From contig NZ_CP054931.1 of assembly GCF_013364355.1 (NCBI RefSeq), positions 3,038,001-3,102,000 of the forward strand: a stretch of DNA of 64,000 nucleotides. The letters run 5' to 3'. Below the pieces are notes generated by a model, which saw only the letters and a program-made list of their open reading frames with translations, was not told the DNA's origin and did no database searches. A program made the position numbers and the translations under genes. Below, in pieces: positions 30,562 through 38,711 of the stretch; the stretch's first letter is position 1, and every line of letters starts with the position of its first letter. This DNA is from Stenotrophomonas sp. NA06056 (GTDB taxonomy: Bacteria > Pseudomonadota > Gammaproteobacteria > Xanthomonadales > Xanthomonadaceae).

Positions 30562-31823
30562 CAACGCACTCCTTCAGGAACCTGGGTAAGGGCCGTCAGC
30601 ACCGTTGCCGGTACCGTCGCCCGCAGCCGGAAGCCTTCGCCGGGGCGGGTCTCCACCTGCAGCTGGCCTCCACATTGTTGCAGGCGTTCGCGCATGCCGC
30701 GCAAACCATTGCCCACATTGACCGTTTCCGCCCCGACGCCGTCGTCGCGGGCCTCCACAACGACCTGGTCCGGGACCTCACGGTACACCCGCAGCCAGAG
30801 GTGGCGTGCGCCGGCATGGCGCACCGTGTTGGTGATGATCTCCTGGGTACAGCGCAGCAGCACGTGGGCCCGCTGCGGGTCTTCCACGTTCAGCGGCTCC
30901 TCGATTTCCAGCTGGATGTCCAGCGAGGGCACATGCTCGGTCAGCGGACGCAGGGCAGCGGCCAGGTCGATCGCGCCGGTCTCGCGCAGCTGGCTGACCA
31001 CCTCGCGCACGTTGCCCAGCAGCAGTTTGGCCAGCGCATGTGAGCGCTTCACGTGCTCCAGCGCCTGGCCCTCGGCCAGATGGCCGGCGACTTCCAGGTT
31101 CAGGGTCAGCGCGGTCAGCTGATGGCCCAGCAGATCGTGCAGTTCACGCGAAATGCGGGTGCGCTCGTTCACCCGCGCGCTTTCGGCCAGCAGCGCACGG
31201 GTGGCGCGCAGCTCGGCATTCAGGCGGCGCTGCTCCTCGCGCGCCTCGGCCTGGCGGCGGGCCACCAGCGCGATCACGAACACGAAGCTGGAGAAGCCCA
31301 TGTAGCCGACGGCCTGCAGCACGGCGATGACCGGCGGGAAGCCCAGCGGCTGGATGTAGACCGGCAGCACGGCCAGGTTGCTGGCCACCAGCCACACCAC
31401 CCCGATGCGCGGGCCCAGCAGCCAGGGCAGCAGGCCGGCCACCACCATCAGCAGGATGCTGCCCAGCGCGGTGCCGGAGAAATAGCTCACGCCGATCGCG
31501 CAGGCCGTCAGCAGGATCAGTGCGGCATGGTCGAAGAACCCGGGCCGACTCTCGCCCAACGAGCGGGTCAGCACCCAGTACACGAAGCCGAACGCCAGGT
31601 AGGCCGAGGCCCAGGGAATGATCCGGAAGCCGGCCTCGCCGTCCAGGCTCTCCAGCGTCAGCGACACCGGGTCGATCAGGTAGATCGCAAGCCAAAGGCC
31701 GACGGTGCCCCAGGTGAACAACCCGGAGTAGCGCAGCATTGCATTGTGGTTGAGTCGGGCCAGCATCACCCATCGTAGCCTGTGCGCGGCCGCTCCCAAG
31801 CGCCGAAAGTCATGCTTGGGCAT
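30561..31823 (-). CDS. DesK-like sensor histidine kinase (HisKA_3)
   Basis: The 420-residue product has about six transmembrane helices in residues 33-190 with short loops. A coiled segment follows (RRQAEAREEQRRLNAELRATR), then the HisKA_3 phospho-acceptor ERTRISRELHDLLGHQ with His229. The HATPase_c domain has TNTVRHAGA as N box and DDGVGAE and GNGLRGMRERL as G boxes. With few extracytoplasmic residues, it probably senses membrane state or an intramembrane signal, as DesK does. The start is uncertain: the ATG at 31823 has AGGGGAT very close, and the ATG at 31766 is also possible. Confidence 0.92.
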   Translation of the reverse strand: MPKHDFRRLGAAAHRLRWVMLARLNHNAMLRYSGLFTWGTVGLWLAIYLIDPVSLTLESLDGEAGFRIIPWASAYLAFGFVYWVLTRSLGESRPGFFDHAALILLTACAIGVSYFSGTALGSILLMVVAGLLPWLLGPRIGVVWLVASNLAVLPVYIQPLGFPPVIAVLQAVGYMGFSSFVFVIALVARRQAEAREEQRRLNAELRATRALLAESARVNERTRISRELHDLLGHQLTALTLNLEVAGHLAEGQALEHVKRSHALAKLLLGNVREVVSQLRETGAIDLAAALRPLTEHVPSLDIQLEIEEPLNVEDPQRAHVLLRCTQEIITNTVRHAGARHLWLRVYREVPDQVVVEARDDGVGAETVNVGNGLRGMRERLQQCGGQLQVETRPGEGFRLRATVPATVLTALTQVPEGVR

Positions 31824-31915
31824 ATCCCCTGTTCATGCCGCAGCCCACCCCGGGCATGCAATAATCATGCGCAGGGTCTTGTAATGGACCAACCGCGTTA
31901 CCCCACGGAGTCACA

Positions 31916-32512
31916 ATGTCGATTGTCATCCGCGACGTGCGCGAGCACGAGCTCGATTCCGTCCTGGCTTTGAACAACAATGCTGGCCTGGCCATCCTTC
32001 CCCTGGATGCCGAGCGCCTGCGCCTGTTCTACGCAACCGCTGAGTATTTCCGCGTCGCCGAGCGCGACGGCAACCTGGCCGGCTTCCTGATCGGCTTCGG
32101 CAGCGACAGCCAGCACGACAGCAGCAATTTCGCCTGGTTCAAGCAACAGCTGAACACCCCCTTCTTCTATATCGACCGCATCGTGGTCGCCAGCCGCCGC
32201 CGCGGTGGTGGCGTCGGCCGTGCGTTCTACGCCGATGCGCAGAGCTTCGCCGAGCTGCGCTACCCGCAGATGACCTGCGAAGTGTTCCTCGACCATGGCG
32301 CCGATGCCGCCCTGCTCTTCCACGGCAGCTTCGGCTTCCGCGAGCTGGGCCAGAACACCATGCCGCAGGTGGACGTGCGGGCCAGCATGCTGGCCAAGGA
32401 ACTGTGCAGCTTCCCATGGGTGAACGAAACCTATGGCGGCAAGCTGCCCGATGTAGCGTGGGCGCGCGACCGGCAGCTGCCGGCGCAGGCACAGCGGCCG
32501 ACGGGGACCTGA
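31916..32512 (+). CDS. GNAT-family N-acetyltransferase
   Basis: The 198-residue product has the acetyl-CoA fold: IVIRDVREHELDSVLALNN at the N-terminus, FFYIDRIVVASRRRGGGVGRAFYADAQ holding the R/Q-x-x-G-x-G/A loop, and FHGSFGFRELGQNTM at the end. Residues 160-198 form an extra tail. A CGGAG ribosome site lies before ATG 31916. Its stop lies three bases before the minC start, so it may be co-transcribed with minCDE. The acetylated substrate is unknown. Confidence 0.88.
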   Translation: MSIVIRDVREHELDSVLALNNNAGLAILPLDAERLRLFYATAEYFRVAERDGNLAGFLIGFGSDSQHDSSNFAWFKQQLNTPFFYIDRIVVASRRRGGGVGRAFYADAQSFAELRYPQMTCEVFLDHGADAALLFHGSFGFRELGQNTMPQVDVRASMLAKELCSFPWVNETYGGKLPDVAWARDRQLPAQAQRPTGT

Positions 32513-32514
32513 GC

Positions 32515-33312
32515 GTGGCGGTGAATTTCGATTACGAACAGGCCGGTGAACTGAAGATCGGCCAGGTGGGCATCGCCAACCTGCGCATCCGCACCCTTGA
32601 TGTTGAACGCCTCGTGCAGGAAATGCAGGAACGGGTGAGCCGCGCGCCGAAGCTGTTCGGCCGGGCAGCGGTGATCCTGGACTTCGGCGGCCTCAGCCAG
32701 GTGCCCGACGTGGCCACGGCGCAGGCACTGGTCGATGGCCTGCGCAGTGCCGGCGTACTGCCGGTGGCATTGGCCTATGGCACCAGCGCGGTCGACCTGC
32801 TCTCGCAGCAGCTCGGCCTCCCGCTGCTGGCCAAGTTCCGTGCCCAGTACGAGCGCGCCGAGGCAGAGACTGCCCCGCCGCCGGCACCGGAACCGCGGCG
32901 TGCCGCCCGCGCTGAGCCAAAAGCCGCACCGGCTCCGGCTCCGGCCACGCCAATGGGCAAGGCCAGCGATGCCGCCGCGCCACAGCCAGGCCGCATGCAG
33001 CTGGGCAACGTGCGTTCGGGCCAGCAGCTGTATGCGGAAAACTGCGACCTGACCGTGATGGCCACCGTCGGCGCCGGCGCCGAGGTCATCGCCGATGGCA
33101 GCATCCATATCTACGGAACCCTGCGCGGCCGCGCGCTGGCAGGGGCCCAGGGCAACACCGCGGCACGCATTTTCTGCCGTGATTTCCATGCGGAACTGGT
33201 CGCCATTGCAGGCCATTACAAGGTGCTGGACGATGTCCCGGACAACCTGCGCGGCAAGGCCGTGCAGGTGTGGCTGGAACAGGACCAGATCAAGATCGCT
33301 GCGCTGGACTGA
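32515..33312 (+). CDS. minC: Septum site-determining protein MinC
   Basis: MinC blocks FtsZ polymerisation at the poles when recruited by MinD. The 265-residue product has the N-terminal FtsZ-interacting domain (AAVILDFGGLSQVPDVATAQ), an Ala/Pro-rich linker at about 118-155, and the C-terminal beta-helix that binds MinD (RSGQQLYAENCDLTVMATVG, ADGSIHIYGTLRGRALAGAQG). The start is the GTG at 32515 after GGGGAC. A second GTG two codons on is possible. Order and strand match the standard minCDE operon. Confidence 0.95.
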   Translation: MAVNFDYEQAGELKIGQVGIANLRIRTLDVERLVQEMQERVSRAPKLFGRAAVILDFGGLSQVPDVATAQALVDGLRSAGVLPVALAYGTSAVDLLSQQLGLPLLAKFRAQYERAEAETAPPPAPEPRRAARAEPKAAPAPAPATPMGKASDAAAPQPGRMQLGNVRSGQQLYAENCDLTVMATVGAGAEVIADGSIHIYGTLRGRALAGAQGNTAARIFCRDFHAELVAIAGHYKVLDDVPDNLRGKAVQVWLEQDQIKIAALD

Positions 33313-33348
33313 CGCAGCACCTCAAACAGAATCATCAGGAGAAGTCCT

Positions 33349-34158
33349 TTGGCTGAAATCATCGTAGTCACCTCCGGCAAAGGCGGCGTCGGCAAGACCA
33401 CTTCCAGCGCCAGCCTTGCGTGCGGCCTGGCAAAGCGTGGCAAGAAGGTGGCGGTGATCGACTTCGACGTCGGCCTGCGCAACCTCGACCTGATCATGGG
33501 CTGCGAACGCCGCGTGGTGTACGACTTCGTCAACGTCGTGCACGGCGAAGCCACCCTCAAGCAGGCCCTGATCAAGGACAAGCGCTTCGACAACCTGTAC
33601 GTGCTGGCTGCCTCGCAGACCCGCGACAAGGATGCGCTGACCCAGGAAGGCGTGGGCAAGGTCCTGAAGGACCTGGCCGCCGACGGCTTCGACTACATCA
33701 TCTGCGACTCCCCGGCCGGCATCGAGAAGGGTGCCTTCCTGGCGATGTACTTCGCCGACCGTGCAGTGGTGGTAGTGAACCCGGAAGTATCGTCGGTGCG
33801 CGACTCGGACCGCATCATCGGCCTGCTCGATTCGAAGACCCACAAGGCCGAGTCCGGCCAGGATGTGCCAGCCTTCCTGCTGCTGACCCGCTACACCCCG
33901 GTGCGCGTGGAAAGTGGCGAGATGCTCAGCATCGCCGACGTCGAGGAAGTCCTTGGCCTGAAGGCGATCGGCGTGATTCCCGAATCGGGCGACGTGCTCA
34001 ATGCCTCCAACAAGGGCGAGCCGGTCATCCTGGACGGCGAATCCGCTGCCGGCCAGGCCTATGACGACGCCGTCGCGCGCATCCTCGGCGAAGAACGCCC
34101 GATGCGCTTCACCAACGTCGAGAAGAAGGGCTTCTTCAGCAAGCTGTTCGGAGGGTAA
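33349..34158 (+). CDS. minD: Septum site-determining ATPase MinD
   Basis: MinD is the membrane-cycling ATPase that activates MinC and is displaced by MinE. The 269-residue product has the deviant Walker A motif SGKGGVGKT with Lys11 and Lys16, and [11 protein letters not shown] as the Walker B region. A C-terminal amphipathic membrane-targeting helix ends [11 protein letters not shown]. Translation starts at TTG (33349), preceded by AGGAGAAG; no in-frame ATG gives a full-length product. It lies 36 bases after minC and 2 bases before minE. Confidence 0.97.
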   Translation: MAEIIVVTSGKGGVGKTTSSASLACGLAKRGKKVAVIDFDVGLRNLDLIMGCERRVVYDFVNVVHGEATLKQALIKDKRFDNLYVLAASQTRDKDALTQEGVGKVLKDLAADGFDYIICDSPAGIEKGAFLAMYFADRAVVVVNPEVSSVRDSDRIIGLLDSKTHKAESGQDVPAFLLLTRYTPVRVESGEMLSIADVEEVLGLKAIGVIPESGDVLNASNKGEPVILDGESAAGQAYDDAVARILGEERPMRFTNVEKKGFFSKLFGG

Positions 34159-34160
34159 GC

Positions 34161-34421
34161 ATGGGCCTGTTTGATTTCCTCAAAGCGAAGAAGACCACCG
34201 CCGAAACCGCCAAGAACCGCCTGCAGATCATCATCGCGCAGGAGCGCAGCCACCGTGGCGGTCCCGACTATCTGCCGCTGCTGCAGCGCGAGCTGCTGGA
34301 AGTGATCAAGAAGTACGTCAACATCGACGTCGATGCAGTGAAGGTGGACCTGGTCAAGGATGGCCAGCACGACGTGCTGGACATTTCCGTGGCGCTGCCT
34401 GAAGGCCCGGACAAACCCTGA
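34161..34421 (+). CDS. minE: Cell division topological specificity factor MinE
   Basis: MinE stimulates MinD ATPase and drives pole-to-pole oscillation. The 86-residue product has the N-terminal membrane-targeting and anti-MinCD segment ([30 protein letters not shown]) and the topological domain ([20 protein letters not shown]). The length is normal. GGAGGG before ATG 34161 is a strong ribosome site. Confidence 0.97.
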   Translation: MGLFDFLKAKKTTAETAKNRLQIIIAQERSHRGGPDYLPLLQRELLEVIKKYVNIDVDAVKVDLVKDGQHDVLDISVALPEGPDKP

Positions 34422-34467
34422 CCCCCTGCCCCGCCCGTGCCTGCATGGGCGGGGCTGCCTGACCCGC

Positions 34468-34947
34468 ATGACTGATACCACGCCCGAACCGAACGTTACC
34501 CGCGTCGGCGACATCGCCTTCGCCGATGCGCAGCGCCTGCTTGCCACGCATGAGCTGCGGCTGCACCACGTTGCAGCCGGCGAACCGATCCCGGGCAGTT
34601 ACTGGGGCGAGCCCGAGGCCGGCATCATCGCCAGCGACGTGTACGTGCGCGATGACACGCCCGTGCACTCGATGCTGCACGAAGCCTGCCACCTGATCGT
34701 GCTGCCGCCGGAGCGGCGCGCGCAGGTGCATACCGACGCCACCGATTCAGTGCCCGAAGAAGACGCCACCTGCTACCTGCAGATCGTGCTGGCCGCGCAC
34801 CTGCCCGGTGTCGGCAGTGAGCGGCTGATGGCCGACATGGATGCGTGGGGGTATACGTATCGATTGGGGTCGACGAAGGCGTGGTTCGAGCAGGATGCGG
34901 AAGACGCCAAGGCGTGGTTGATCGAGCGCGGTTTGCCGGTGGCGTAA
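34468..34947 (+). CDS. Small protein with an HExxH-like motif, function unknown
   Basis: The 159-residue product has no signal peptide or membrane segment. Its centre carries SMLHEACHLIVLPPERRAQ, in which HEACH fits the HExxH zinc-binding and catalytic motif of metallopeptidases. An Asp/Glu-rich stretch follows (DATDSVPEEDATC), where a third ligand could lie. The C-terminal part is helical (DAWGYTYRLGSTKAWFEQ). I do not recognise a named family; it may be a minimal gluzincin-like metalloprotease. The ATG at 34468 was chosen because it starts just after minE, 46 bases downstream. Confidence 0.65.
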   Translation: MTDTTPEPNVTRVGDIAFADAQRLLATHELRLHHVAAGEPIPGSYWGEPEAGIIASDVYVRDDTPVHSMLHEACHLIVLPPERRAQVHTDATDSVPEEDATCYLQIVLAAHLPGVGSERLMADMDAWGYTYRLGSTKAWFEQDAEDAKAWLIERGLPVA

Positions 34948-34954
34948 CGCATCG

Positions 34955-35029
34955 GTAGCGCCGGGCCATGCCCGGCGGCATGAACATCCACCGCCGCGAT
35001 GCGGCTCGCCGGGCATGGCCCGGCGCTAC
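34955..35029. repeat. Inverted pair of SMAG/REP elements (GCCGGGC subclass)
   Basis: GTAG element 34955-34976 and its inverted partner 35008-35029 (CTAC end) lie between the convergent ends of the HEACH-protein gene and the DUF819 gene. Confidence 0.85.
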
Positions 35030-35039
35030 CGTTGAATGA

Positions 35040-36284
35040 TCATCCCTGCCCGGCCAGCGCACGCAGGGTGATGCCCACCACATACGCCAGATAGGTGCCG
35101 GTGGCATATCCCATCGTGCCCAGCAGCACGCCCACCGGCGCCAGCGCCGGATGGAACGCGGCGGCCACCACCGGTGCCGAGGCCGGTCCACCGATGTTCG
35201 ACTGCGAACCGATGGCGAAGTAGAAGAACGGCACCTTCAGCAGTTTGCCCAGGCACCACAGCAGCACGATGTGCACGCTGATCCAGATGATGCCGAGCAG
35301 GAACAGCCACGGGCGATCAAGCAGCGCCAGCAGATCCATCTGCATGCCGATGCAGGCGATCAGGAAATACAGCAGCAGCGACCCCAGTCGTGAGGCGCCC
35401 GCGCCTTCCAGGGTGCGTGCGCGGGTGAAGCTGAGGCCAAGGCCGAGCGTGGTCGACAGCACCACTACCCACACGAACGGCGCATCCAGGCTGAACTGCG
35501 ATGCCCAGCTGACATTGACCTTGAACCAGGCCGCCAGCGGCGCGCCGATGGCGTGGGCAAGACCAACGCCACCGAAGGCCACGGCCACGATCAGCATCAG
35601 GTCGGTCAGGCTGGGAATGCGCTCGTGCTCGGCTTGGAAGCGCGCGATGCGCTCCTTCAGTTCGTCGATGGCCGAGGTGTCGGCACCGCTGCGCGCATCG
35701 ATTTTCGCCGCGCGCCCGGCGAGGAAGATCAGCGCCGCCATCCACACATATCCAACACCCACATCGACCACGGCGAACTGGCCGAAGGTGGTTGCGTTGA
35801 CGTCGAACACTTCGCGCATCGCCAGCATGTTGGCACCACCGCCGATCCAGCTGCCCGCCAGTGCGGCCATGCCAGCCCAGGTATCACCGGCCACGGTATC
35901 GGGATGGATCGCGCGCATCACCAGGAACGCTACCACCGCACCCAGCATGATGCTGGCCGAAGCGCCGAGGTACATCAGCACCAGCTTCGGGCCCAGCCGC
36001 AGGATGCCCTTGATGTCCACCGCCAGCGTCAGCAGGATCAGCGCTGCCGGCAGCAGGATGTCACGCGCGACCGGGTTGTACAGCTTGGTGTTCTGCCCGT
36101 CGATCAAGCCGATGGTGTTGTAGATGCCAGGCAGCAGATAGCACAGCAGCAGCGCCGGCACGAAGGTGTAGAAGCGCTTCCACAGCCCCTGCTCGCGCGA
36201 AGCGGTCCAGAACACGGCACCGAGGGTGGCGGCGATAAGGCCGAAGACGACGATGTCGTTCTGGATCAGGGCAGTCGAGGGCAT
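35040..36284 (-). CDS. DUF819 family multi-pass membrane protein
   Basis: The 414-residue product has about 10-12 transmembrane helices. It matches DUF819 (YjcL-like) proteins over AALAGSWIGGGANMLAMREVF, VVDVGVGYVWMAALI and IGSQSNIGGPASAPVVAAAFHP near the C-terminus. The paired GG/SN motifs suggest two inverted repeats as in a secondary transporter. The substrate is not known. The ATG at 36284 was chosen; the longer frame upstream runs through REP DNA. The gene follows the S9 peptidase gene on the same strand but past a terminator. Confidence 0.85.
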   Translation of the reverse strand: MPSTALIQNDIVVFGLIAATLGAVFWTASREQGLWKRFYTFVPALLLCYLLPGIYNTIGLIDGQNTKLYNPVARDILLPAALILLTLAVDIKGILRLGPKLVLMYLGASASIMLGAVVAFLVMRAIHPDTVAGDTWAGMAALAGSWIGGGANMLAMREVFDVNATTFGQFAVVDVGVGYVWMAALIFLAGRAAKIDARSGADTSAIDELKERIARFQAEHERIPSLTDLMLIVAVAFGGVGLAHAIGAPLAAWFKVNVSWASQFSLDAPFVWVVVLSTTLGLGLSFTRARTLEGAGASRLGSLLLYFLIACIGMQMDLLALLDRPWLFLLGIIWISVHIVLLWCLGKLLKVPFFYFAIGSQSNIGGPASAPVVAAAFHPALAPVGVLLGTMGYATGTYLAYVVGITLRALAGQG

Positions 36285-36296
36285 GCAGGCGCTCTT

Positions 36297-36369
36297 GTAG
36301 AGCCGAGCCGTGCTCGGCTGCTGTTGGCGGAAGCTCAGGGAGGTGTGCCGACCAACGGTCGGCACCCAC
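36297..36369. repeat. Two SMAG/REP elements of different subclasses
   Basis: GTAG element 36297-36319 (AGCCGAGC) and element 36345-36369 (GTGCCGACC, followed by cccac) lie upstream of the DUF819 gene. Confidence 0.8.
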
Positions 36370-36390
36370 CGGTGAAGCAGATGGCGAAAC

Positions 36391-36414
36391 AAAAGCGCCG
36401 CCCCGAAGGGCGGC
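36391..36414 (-). terminator. Intrinsic terminator of the S9 peptidase gene
   Basis: The stem gccgccc/gggcggc with a CGAA loop (36397-36414) is followed on the minus strand by CGCTTTTG. It lies 12 bases after the peptidase stop. Confidence 0.75.
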
Positions 36415-36425
36415 ACCGGTATCGC

Positions 36426-38504
36426 TTATTCGCCGATGTGCTGCTTCAGCCAGGCGTTGACGGTGTCATGCCAGAGGATGCTGTTGTTCGGCTTCAGCAC
36501 CCAGTGGTTTTCATCCGGGAAGTACAGGAACTTCGACTCGATGCCCTGGCGCTGGGCAGCGGTGAACGCGGCCAGGCCCTGCTCGACCGGAATGCGGAAG
36601 TCCTGCTGGCCGTGGATCACCAGGATCGGCTTCTTCCAGTCCGCCACGTGGTTGACCGGATTGAACTTCTCGTAGTTGGCCGCCTTCTGGTACGGGGTAC
36701 CGCCCTGCTCCCACTCGGTGAACCACAGTTCTTCGGTGGCGTAACCCATCATGCGCTGGTCGAACACGCCATCATGGTTGACCAGGCACTTGAACGGGCT
36801 GTTCCAGTTGCCGGCGATCCAGTTGACCATGAAGCCGCCGTAGCTGGCGCCCAGTGCACAGGCCTTGTCACCGTTGAGGAAGTCGTACTTCTTCAGTGCC
36901 GCGCTCCAGCCCTTCTGCAGGTCTTCCAGCGGACGGTCGCCCCAGTGCTGGCTGATCGCATCGGTGAAGGCCTGGCCGTAACCGGTGGAGCCATGGAAGT
37001 CGATCATCACCACGGCGTAGCCCTGACCGGCGTAGGTCTGCGGATTCCAACGGTAGCTCCAGCCATTGCCGAAGCTGCCCTGCGGGCCGCCATGGATCAG
37101 GAACGCGACCGGATACGACTTGCCTTCCTGGTAGTTGTGCGGCTTGACCACGTAACCGTGAACGGTGTCGTTGTTCCAGCCCTTGAACTCGAACTGCTCG
37201 TAGTCGCCGAAGGACACGTCCTTCAGCACCTCACCAGCGGCCGGAGTCAGCGCGCGCAGCGCGCCGATCGGCTCGCCGGCGGCCGGCAGCAGGCCGACCA
37301 GTACCTGGTCGTTGCTCTTCAGGCTGTTGCGGGTGATCGCCACGCTGTTGCCGGCCACGTCGACTGCGGTGACGCTGCCGTCGCCGATCAGCTTGGTGGC
37401 CTTGCCGCTGGCCACGTCGATCTGGAACAGCGGGTGTTCGCCGAGGTCATCGGCCGTGGTGTAGATGCTGGCGCCGTCGGCGGACAGGGCGATGCCACCG
37501 GCCGAACGATCCCACTGCGGCGCGATCTCGCGGGTCTTGCCGCTGGCCAGGTCCATCGCCATCAGGCCGAAGCGATCGGCTTCGAAGCCCGGGCGCTTCA
37601 TCGCGCGGTAGAACAGGGTCTTGCCATCGGCGCTGAACACCGGGCCTGCATCCCAGGCCGGATTCGATGCGGTCAGGTTGACCGGCGCCTGCTTGCCGGC
37701 GGCATCGAAGCGGTACAGGTCGAAGTTGGTCGACCACGATTCCTGCTTGCCGGCCACGCGGATGCTGGCGACTACGCTGCTGCCATCCGGCGACCACGCG
37801 AAATCGTCATTGCCACCAAACGGCTTGGACGGGGCATCGCCATCGATGGTCGCGCTCAGCGCCGAAGCGCCCTTGACCGCGCCGGCCTTGGCCGCCGGCA
37901 GCGGCGCCACGAACAGGGTGTTGCGACGGCCGTCGTTCCAGGTATCCCAGTGGCGCACGAACAGCGAATCGAAGACCTTGCCGCTGGCCTTGGCGCCGGC
38001 CACGTCCTTCAGCTTCTTTTCGGTGCAGGCCAGGTCCGAGGCACAGGCCTGGAACACGCCGGCGCTGAACAGCACGCGGTCGTCCTGCGGCGACACGTGG
38101 TAGCTGTCCACGTCCACCGGGAAATCGGTCAGCTGGCGCGGAGCACCGCCGCTGATCGGCAGCGCGTACAGCTGCTGGCTGCCGTTCTTGGCGCTGAGGA
38201 AGTACACGGTCTGGCCATCGGCCGACAGCGATGCGGAGTTGACGTTCCAGCCAGCCGGGGTGATCTGCTTCGGCGGCGCCGCATCGCGGGTGCGCAGGTT
38301 GCGCGCGAACAGGGCGGTGCTGGCTTTGAGGTTGGCATCGGTGCTGCGCTTGGCGAACACCACGGTGCCGCCGTCAGCGGTCAGTACCGGCGCGGAGACG
38401 CGGTCCATGGCCACCATGTCGCGGACTTCCAGGCCACGGGCAGCGGCGACGCTGGGCAGGGCAGCCAGCAGGCTCAGTGGCAGCAGGGCATGACGCAGTT
38501 TCAT
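36426..38504 (-). CDS. S9-family prolyl oligopeptidase-type peptidase, exported
   Basis: The 692-residue product has a signal peptide (LLPLSLLAALPSVAAA). A WD/PD40-like beta-propeller occupies about residues 30-430 and carries repeats of the form SADGxxVYF. The C-terminal alpha/beta-hydrolase has the nucleophile in GASYGGFM (about 550), an Asp near HGQQDFRIPVEQG and the His in PDENHWVL. The arrangement matches dipeptidyl-peptidase-like S9 enzymes, which probably cut peptides in the periplasm. The ATG at 38504 fits the signal peptide. The adjacent OPT transporter gene upstream suggests linked peptide use. Confidence 0.93.
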   Translation of the reverse strand: MKLRHALLPLSLLAALPSVAAARGLEVRDMVAMDRVSAPVLTADGGTVVFAKRSTDANLKASTALFARNLRTRDAAPPKQITPAGWNVNSASLSADGQTVYFLSAKNGSQQLYALPISGGAPRQLTDFPVDVDSYHVSPQDDRVLFSAGVFQACASDLACTEKKLKDVAGAKASGKVFDSLFVRHWDTWNDGRRNTLFVAPLPAAKAGAVKGASALSATIDGDAPSKPFGGNDDFAWSPDGSSVVASIRVAGKQESWSTNFDLYRFDAAGKQAPVNLTASNPAWDAGPVFSADGKTLFYRAMKRPGFEADRFGLMAMDLASGKTREIAPQWDRSAGGIALSADGASIYTTADDLGEHPLFQIDVASGKATKLIGDGSVTAVDVAGNSVAITRNSLKSNDQVLVGLLPAAGEPIGALRALTPAAGEVLKDVSFGDYEQFEFKGWNNDTVHGYVVKPHNYQEGKSYPVAFLIHGGPQGSFGNGWSYRWNPQTYAGQGYAVVMIDFHGSTGYGQAFTDAISQHWGDRPLEDLQKGWSAALKKYDFLNGDKACALGASYGGFMVNWIAGNWNSPFKCLVNHDGVFDQRMMGYATEELWFTEWEQGGTPYQKAANYEKFNPVNHVADWKKPILVIHGQQDFRIPVEQGLAAFTAAQRQGIESKFLYFPDENHWVLKPNNSILWHDTVNAWLKQHIGE

Positions 38505-38604
38505 CGGGGTCTCCGCAGGACGGCAAAAAACCGATGGTAGGCCTGCGCGACCGGGCCTGCCAAGGCCATCGGTCATGGCCGGGAACGAGATGCCGCCAGA
38601 AAAA

Positions 38605-38704
38605 GCAAACCGCGCCGAAGCGCGGTTTGCGGTAGTGCCAGCCGCTGGCCGGCAACCAGGGGTATCACGGGATTCCGGGATTGCCGGCCAACGGCCGGCA
38701 CAAC
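38605..38704. repeat. OPT-gene terminator followed by an inverted REP pair
   Basis: The stem gcaaaccgcgc/gcgcggtttgc (38605-38630), followed by a T run on the minus strand, is the likely terminator of the OPT transporter gene. REP elements at 38632-38654 and 38682-38704 lie between it and the coding region. Confidence 0.75.
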
Positions 38705-38711
38705 CCGTCCC

